From NCBI GenBank assembly GCA_015499995.1, contig JADNRV010000118.1, positions 1 through 64,000 of the forward strand: a stretch of DNA of 64,000 bases, written 5' to 3'. Both the position numbers and the translations under genes were made by a program. Positions 57,843-64,000 of the stretch are shown here, one piece after another; positions within the stretch are counted from its first letter, which is position 1; the number at the start of each line of letters is the position of its first letter. This DNA comes from Flammula alnicola (taxonomy: Eukaryota > Basidiomycota > Agaricomycetes > Agaricales > Strophariaceae). The notes under the pieces were generated by a model. The model saw only the letters and a program-made list of their open reading frames with translations. It made no database searches and was not told the origin of the DNA.

Positions 57843-60800
57843 TCAACTTGGATCCATACCCCACACCTCCAACCCCACACACTCGAACGTAACTGCCGCA
57901 CCCTTTCTCGGGCCGGCGAGCACAATGGTTCATTGTCGAAAGTTGGGCATGGCGCGGATGAGCCATCAAATAGCGTGTCGTCGAGGTACAGACCGTAATG
58001 GCCGTCTCTGAGGACAGATGAACTAATTAAAAATGGAAAAGAGAACGACATAGAACGGCTTACCCTCCGCCGAACGAGATATATCCTGGCTCGCACAGCG
58101 CAACATAGTTGTTCTTGCCTGTGCACTTGAACACTTTGAGGGTGTCATGGACGTATTTCCATAAAAATCTACGGAAATAACCAGTAGCATTAGCATCGGG
58201 GAAATCGAAGCTCAAGAATTAAAAAAAAAGAACTAAAAAAAAAAGAGAATAGAAAGAAAGACGCCGAAAGAACCCCACCAACGAAGTAAAGACAAGAAAC
58301 TCACGATTCCCCGCCCCCAAAATACCCCCTGCCGCCTTTATTGAACCTCACACCCTCAGCGAGCCACACCCCAAACACCGCCCCCTCCGCGTCCTTCACC
58401 ACCAACAGCATCGACGTATGTTCGCCATCAGCTCCCCTGGCGCAGGCTTGCGCATCGCGTGGGCCTCGCACCGGGTGTACAGGGTGTTCAGGGATATCCC
58501 GTGCTGGTCGAGGGAGTAATATGAGCGTCCATGATTTGGGCAGACGCGCTAGGGCGGGCATGTAGGGACGGAGCTGGGGGTGGAAAGGGCGGTTAGTGAG
58601 AAGTTGTTTTGGAAACGAAAACAGAAGAGAGAGAGAAGAACAACATACATTCTCAGCCAACTCGGCCGTCAACACCGGGGTACTCGCCTCTCTGCGACCC
58701 ACCAACTCCACTTTGCCGCTCTTGCGCTCGATGAACGCCCCAATGCCTCCTCCTCCTGTACTACCGTTATCATCAACTCGGCCCTTCCTACCCATCGACA
58801 CATTTCTCGCACTCCCATCTTCATATCCATCAGTAATCGACTCCCTCTCATGCCCATGTATCGAGCCCGACCTATCAGACCCAGCAGGCGACCTACTCTC
58901 ACCACCCGCTCTCGCCTTATCTCCGTTACCACTACTCGCAACTGTACCGGCACCTGCGCCTGCGCGCATATAACTCTTCCCTCGAACCGACCCAAAGCCA
59001 AAGCCGAACCCGCCACCCCACCCACCACCACCTCCCTTCGTCTCCTCGTTTTCCTTTTCCGGAGACGCGCGCATGCTCCCAGGAACAGTGCGCGCTCTCT
59101 CGTGTCTCTGCCCCGCTCCTAACCCACTTGGACTACCTCGTACACTCGCACTCGCACTCGCACTCGCACCAGTACCTGCTTGTCGTCCAGGTCCAGGCGC
59201 CGGAGACTTCGACCCCTTGCCTTCCGCCGCACCCGCAGCACCAGGCGCGCCCCCGCGCATCTCCCGCTCCAGCTCCTCCGAATAGCCCTTATCCCACCCC
59301 ACATATCCCTCGCCTGCATATCCCGGCGCTCCGCTCGGCGGCACGTACACATGCGGCGCGAACGGCGACGAGCCGTATGTCAGGCCCATGGTGTTCGCGT
59401 TTGAGGGTGAGAAGGCCGAGGATGATGATGAGGGGAAGGAGAGCGAGGACGAGGGGGACAGGTAGAACCCGGAGCCGGCGGAGGAGGGAGAGGAGGAGCG
59501 AAGGCGCTGGAGTGGGTGAAGGTGGGCGGAACGGGTTGGGGCACGGGTTGGTCGTGTGCCGCAGACGAGGGTTCGCCCGCACCCTGAGAGAAGATCGACT
59601 CGAGCGCGGGCTTCGCTCCTTGTGCTTTCGTCTCCTGCCCTTGCCCAGGAGCCGGCGACACCCCCCACGCAAAAGACTAGACATCCACTTCGCAGCATGC
59701 AACGCGTTCAGAGTGCCCGACAGCGACGAACTCCCCGATCTGTCACGGAGATCCGGTAGAGCCTTTTCTCCCGTCTCTTGATCTCTTTCATCTTTATCCT
59801 CGCACCCTCCTGATCCGTAGGAGGGGCCGCCCCGCCACTACCACCGCTGTTGCTTTCCGCAACTTCGGCGGCGAAGTCGTTATCGGTCCCGCACCCGCAC
59901 CCGCGCCTAAACCTAACCAGCCGCCCAGGTCCTCTAGCGAAGGCGACCCCGTCGCCGACGTCACGGGCTCCGCCAACTTCGGCTCGGGAACGGCGATCGA
60001 CGATGACCGCAGGGGCGTGCCAATTATTCGCGAGTGGTCTGGAGAGGTATGGGATTGGGAGCGAGAGTGTGCATGTGCATGAGCGTGGGCATGGGCATGG
60101 GCATGAGCATAAGGAGAAGGTCGTGAAGCAGGAGGCGTGACGCGGAAGTGGTCGTGGTTGAGCTCGTGGTGGATGTTGAATGCGGGGTCAGGGTCGAGGC
60201 GGCTGGCGAAGAGGAAGGGGATGGTGCGGCGGTGGAAGGTCGGGTGGTGAGCGTGACGCTGCTGAGGTTATTGTTGCTGTTGATGAGGATGACTCGATGG
60301 TTTTAGGAGGCAGAGGCGCAGGGGGTGATGTGGATCTGCCTGGGTCTGGGTCAGTTGCCGAGGGTGGGGTGTTGGTACCAGAGGAAGGGAAAGAGGAGCC
60401 TGGAGAGTAGTAGCAGTCGAAGGTGTCTTTGGGAGCTCTTTCGTATTTTCCTCTTCCGCGTTGTCAAAATCTTCCTCGTCTTCATCCCGTTTATCCTCCT
60501 CCGTCGTTTTGTCTTTCTCCTTTGGCTTCTCGTCCTTCAAAAAATACAACGGATCATCTTCATGCAACAACAGCTCATCCAACAGCAAACTGCTCCTCGC
60601 AGACGACCGCTTCGTAGCGTCCTGCGCGAACTGGTCAAAGAACGACATCGTCGGGTTCGTACTTTCAGTGCTATACACGCTCCTCGACGCCGACCTCGAC
60701 GACGATAGTGACCGAGATAGTGGCCTTCTTGGTGGCGGCAAGGATGAGAAATCAGCATTTGCCTGTAATGAGACAGCCGACGGCGTAGCGGCTCCATTAT

Positions 60801-61335
60801 TGTTAATTGTTGTTGGATTGGTAGGCGTAGCCACCATGGGGGCTTGCAGATCCCCGGCATCATCAAAGTCTTGCATATCCACCATCGACAAGGGGTCGTC
60901 GAACGCGGACACGGATACGAATGCACCAAAGTCGCTCATCTGCGAGCTCGTGCTCTCCGTGCGCCGGTGTTGGGTGGGCGGTGGCTTAGCATTGTGGCTG
61001 GATTGCGGTTGCGCTGCGGAAATCATCAATGATCCGTCGCCAGGGAGAGGGAGAGAGTCGAGGACAGGCGAGGCGCGTGGTGTGGATGGGGAGAAGAGCG
61101 TGGCGAATATGTCGACGTTTCGTTCTCGTATTGAGGAAGCTGATGAAGACGAAGCTTTGGCTGCATTGTTGTTGTAGATGAATGAAGACGAGGAAGATGA
61201 GGGTGCAGACGATGTCTTTTGTCGGGCTTTCGCTTGCGTAGGTGTCGGTGTCGTTGGGGTGATTGGCGTCGTGGTCGGTTGAAGCTGTAAAGGGTCCAAG
61301 GACGCCAGGTCGTCAAAGGCAGAAGTGTACGCCAT
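57843..61335 (-). CDS. TLDc-domain OXR1-like protein (frame-broken in places)
   Basis: The start MAYTSAFDDLASLDPLQLQ opens a long Ser/Pro-rich N-terminus with MSDFGAFVSVSAFDDPLS, TMSFFDQFAQDATKRS and LLLDELLLHEDDPLYFL, conserved in agaricomycete OXR1 proteins. Further on: TFTHSSAFAP, PPSGAPGYAGEG, RKSGKVELVGRREASTPVLT. The TLDc domain follows: LRPYMPALARLPKSWTL, GVWLAEGVRFNKGG-YFGGGES, FLWKYVHDTLKVFKCTGKNN, YVALCEPGYISFGGGDGHYG, LYLDDTLFDGSSAPCPTFDN, with the natural end VTFECVGLEVWGMDPS in the next frame. Single-base frame breaks occur near 57915, in a compensating pair near 58430 and 58525, and in the G run near 59668; a further break around 60250-60350 is likely. OXR1/TLDc proteins protect against oxidative stress and regulate V-ATPase. 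Confidence 0.8.
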
Positions 61336-63414
61336 TACGAATATCTTGTTGGCGTGGCCAGTTCGTCGTTACGTCAATGTCAATTAAGAGTGAGGTTGAT
61401 TTGCGGTTGGTTTTGGAGAACAATGTTCAGTCTTGGATGAGAAAATGTCGTCGTGCGTGTCAATGTCTGTCTTGATATTGTAGCAGGACAGTCGTGTGCG
61501 GAGACACATATGTCGTGGGATCTGTAATCAGCAATCACAATCAAGTTTCCGAGACGATATAGTTGATGGCGCTCACATAATTATAGTCCTGTCCGGTCTC
61601 AAACGCCCAAGAATGAATCAGAATACTATCGATGGTCGTTGACCGCGGAGTCCTGCTCGTTGTTAGTTCTTCGCAAGCTATCAAGGTAACCACCGCTCAC
61701 CATAGACGATCAGGAAGGCTAGACAAGTCGAAGCGAGCTAGAAAGGATGGCTAATGTGACTGCCTGCGTTCTGTCAGGCTTTGACCCAATAACCTTCTGG
61801 ATCAATTGACGTACTTTCTAGAGGAGCCACAACACCAGTCTAGCTTCACGAACAAAGAGTGATGGTGACGGTCATGACAGAAATGAGTTCGTTGTGCTGA
61901 CAAATCGGTGCCGAGAATTCGGCATACCGTTCAAAATTTGTGCGGTCAAGCCACTGGGCAGAAGTCCCTTCAACGCAAGCCATCGCATCATGCAGTGGGT
62001 CATTATTACTGTTCCTCTACATAATAATGCAGTAGTACAAACTGGTAAGTAGCATGCCTGCCTGTCGTACAATCTGTTCTAATCAACTCCATTCAAGAAT
62101 CAGGTATCCCTGGCAAGCACTCTTCTGCGCTGGCTCGAGCCAAAGGATTAAGCGCAAACACCGCTCCATAAGAGCCTTCACTTGAAAGCGAGGAGCTTTT
62201 ACAGGACACACAGCTGAAGGCATGGTCTCGTAGTTGCCACCTACTCATTGACGGTGGATTTATGTGACGAGGTGTTAACCGACTCGGAAGGCGAGGTCAG
62301 CTTTATCGGAGGCGCAAAGACAGTGAGGTTTTAATTTTCGAGGATTGCTAGTGTCCGCTTGGTATTCCCGTTGATCGCTCTATTTCCGTTCCCCCAGACG
62401 AGACGAACGGTTTATGGAAATCTTGCTTCGTGAGATAGAGAAGAGACTCGCTCAACTAATGATGCGACATCATCAGACATCTTACACGACATTTGCGTTG
62501 GCAAACAATAACTTCTCAAAGGTCCAAGGTATTTGCATCCAGGAAGACTCGCAATTTGACAGTACGCTTAGGACTATACAACTTAGTAGTAGGCCACGTC
62601 CATGAGAATGCTACGTGCTCAGTCATATTTTTGTTCCCATCTTTCTAATGGCCACACCTAGATATCGAAGATTTACTCAACGTCGTCAAAGGTGTACTTC
62701 TCTCCGTCTGTGACAGTTTTCATGCTCATATGTGATGATGCCTAAAGAAGGGTCTTAAACTATCTTGAAACCTGGTACCTTATATCTCCTGCTCGCGCAA
62801 CTGGAGAATGAAGATGTGAGGTTCCGACAGATACTTGAATCTAGGAATATGACGAGAAGAGGAATCGCTGCAAACTTCTTCGATATTGAGGCTCTGAGCG
62901 CTTGAGCGCTCAAGGTTGCAGAGAGCAGTGCCCTATTTTATTTTTAACTAACTTTGACGTGCAATCGTCCGAAAGATTTTGAAGTACTTATCTCATTACC
63001 ACAAGTAGGAGTGAGGTCCGCTCTGATCAGTCCACAGTTTCGATCCCATAAGCGTAGCCAATCTTTTCTTAGTTTCTACTTACGATTAATTAGAGGTTCA
63101 ATCTGTTATCGCCTCTTCATGTCTTGCATTGGATGTAATTGGTAAAGTGAGGCCTCGGTGGACTTTAAATCAGACATAATTTGCAGGGTATTCAACAGCG
63201 TCTTCCCATACAAAGTGACGCCATCGACAACCCCGACCACCAATATCAGCCAGCATCACGAGGACCGCCATAGACTTGGGGAATAAGTATCCCGAGAACC
63301 ACTTCATGTTGATAGAGCAGGTGCTTATCGTACGTCAAGTTGGGTATGGCCCGATTTAAGTAAAGGTTCTTTGCTAACAATAAGATCGATTCAAGATCGA
63401 ATGAAGTACAAATA
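61336..63414. other. Intergenic, nothing recognised
   Basis: About 2 kb with only short unsupported frames. A GAGCGCTTGAGCGCTC palindrome lies at 62894-62909. Confidence 0.55.
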
Positions 63415-64000
63415 TTAGGGGAAAGCGGATCGAGCTTCGGATGCGTCAACCAACTCGGGCTGAGCGACTGCGTTAATCCATGCATTGTACGTTAGCTCGT
63501 ATTCTGGATTATAGATGGCGAGGTACACCCTTTTTAGCGAAGGGTGTGCTAGGGAGGCAGTCTTCACATTCTCATCCACGAAGTCAATCGCGATTCGGCG
63601 GCGCGCCCACTTCTCCGTTGGGGAGATAGTCAATGTTTTCAATTTGGGAGGCATCTCGCCCTGGAGTGTCTGTTCCATGTTCCGGGGATGTCATTGTAAA
63701 ATATGCCACACAGCACTATGGTAAGCAGGCTTACCGTTTTCACGTGGCTCAGACTAAAAATTTCAAGGGCCTCGAGAGATTGAAGATGACCCATGGTAAT
63801 TTCTATCCATCCCCAGTCCGGATGTTGGAATGAAAGGGCGCGAATCATCTTCAGTTGAGGAGAAATGCCTTTTAACGCATCCTGCCTGGGGATAACAGGG
63901 TACTCGATTTCCGAATCCGACAACCAGTATAGGGTGGTGACAGATGTTCCTGGAAGGAACATCTGGAAAGTGCCAATATTTCCCTCCAGTATTCGCAAAT
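63415..64000 (-). CDS. F-box/LRR-like protein, 3' part, cut by window end
   Basis: Two exons, 63735 to beyond 64000 and 63415-63669, join in phase across a 65-nt intron. The visible C-terminal ~170 aa read EGNIGTFQMFLPGTSVTTLY, LSFQHPDWGWIEITMGHLQS, LKTLTISPTEKWARRRIAID and YNAWINAVAQPELVDASEAR. It is the open paralog of the disrupted gene at 1126-2084: about half of the final exon is identical and the intron position and donor are the same. The F-box itself would lie beyond the window. Family assignment depends on the paralog's N-terminus and on general likeness to fungal F-box/LRR proteins. Confidence 0.6.

Noticed and set aside
59128..59781. 217-residue plus-strand Arg/His-rich frame opposite the OXR1 gene
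   Set aside because: Composition is that of the complement of a Ser/Pro/Gly-rich coding strand; the minus strand carries the conserved motifs.

Overview
This window looks like nuclear DNA of a filamentous basidiomycete, most likely an agaricomycete. The genes are intron-rich; introns are mostly 45-65 nt with GT..AG ends and resolve to clean in-phase joins. The gene families fit this group: a class 2 laccase, an HsbA-like secreted protein, a basidiomycete-type HNH protein, a Gti1/Pac2 (WOPR) regulator, a TLDc/OXR1 protein, a Tf1/sushi-like chromovirus, F-box/LRR-like paralogs and a TKL kinase with a helical N-terminus. No tRNA, rRNA or CRISPR was seen. Exon joins below come from reading frames and splice motifs only, without transcript support.

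Layout. 1-2.1 kb: a degenerate ~92-103 bp tandem repeat and a broken F-box gene (minus); an open paralog runs off the right edge (63.4-64 kb). 2.4-11.8 kb: two plus-strand genes sharing a GVGxLPGP...PDER motif, separated by an HNH-domain gene and a six-TM voltage-gated K+ channel (both minus). 12.7-17.9 kb: DML1/Misato and a WOPR regulator (both minus) and a small two-exon gene (plus). 17.9-21.5 kb: mostly unassigned, with membrane-protein-like remnants. 21.5-31.7 kb: HsbA-like secreted protein, a large helical-domain/kinase fusion whose 5' part is frame-broken, and a THEM6-like hotdog protein (all minus). 33.6-37 kb: a low-complexity 651-aa protein (plus) converging on a MYND zinc-finger gene (minus).

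37.1-45.5 kb is a nested mobile element. A Mutator-like element (153-163 bp terminal inverted repeats, 9-bp target duplication) sits 81 bp upstream of the MYND start codon and is itself interrupted by a young, apparently intact 6.25 kb chromovirus (204-bp LTRs with one mismatch, 5-bp target duplication, an 11-nt self-priming match). 45.7-51.6 kb: an intact laccase with a MITE-like inverted-repeat element in its upstream region, then an Old Yellow Enzyme. 53-57.6 kb: a cysteine-rich small secreted protein, an orphan kinase tail, and a tandem arsenic-resistance pair (ACR3 arsenite exporter, ArsH). 57.8-61.3 kb: an OXR1/TLDc gene.

Functional links: ACR3 and ArsH very probably act together in arsenic detoxification. 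Laccase, HsbA-like protein and the Cys-rich protein form the secreted set. Several genes (OXR1, THEM6-like, kinase 5' part, arsH last exon) show single-base frame breaks, some of them in C or G runs. This suggests either uncorrected assembly errors or recent decay, and it matters for anyone using the protein sequences.
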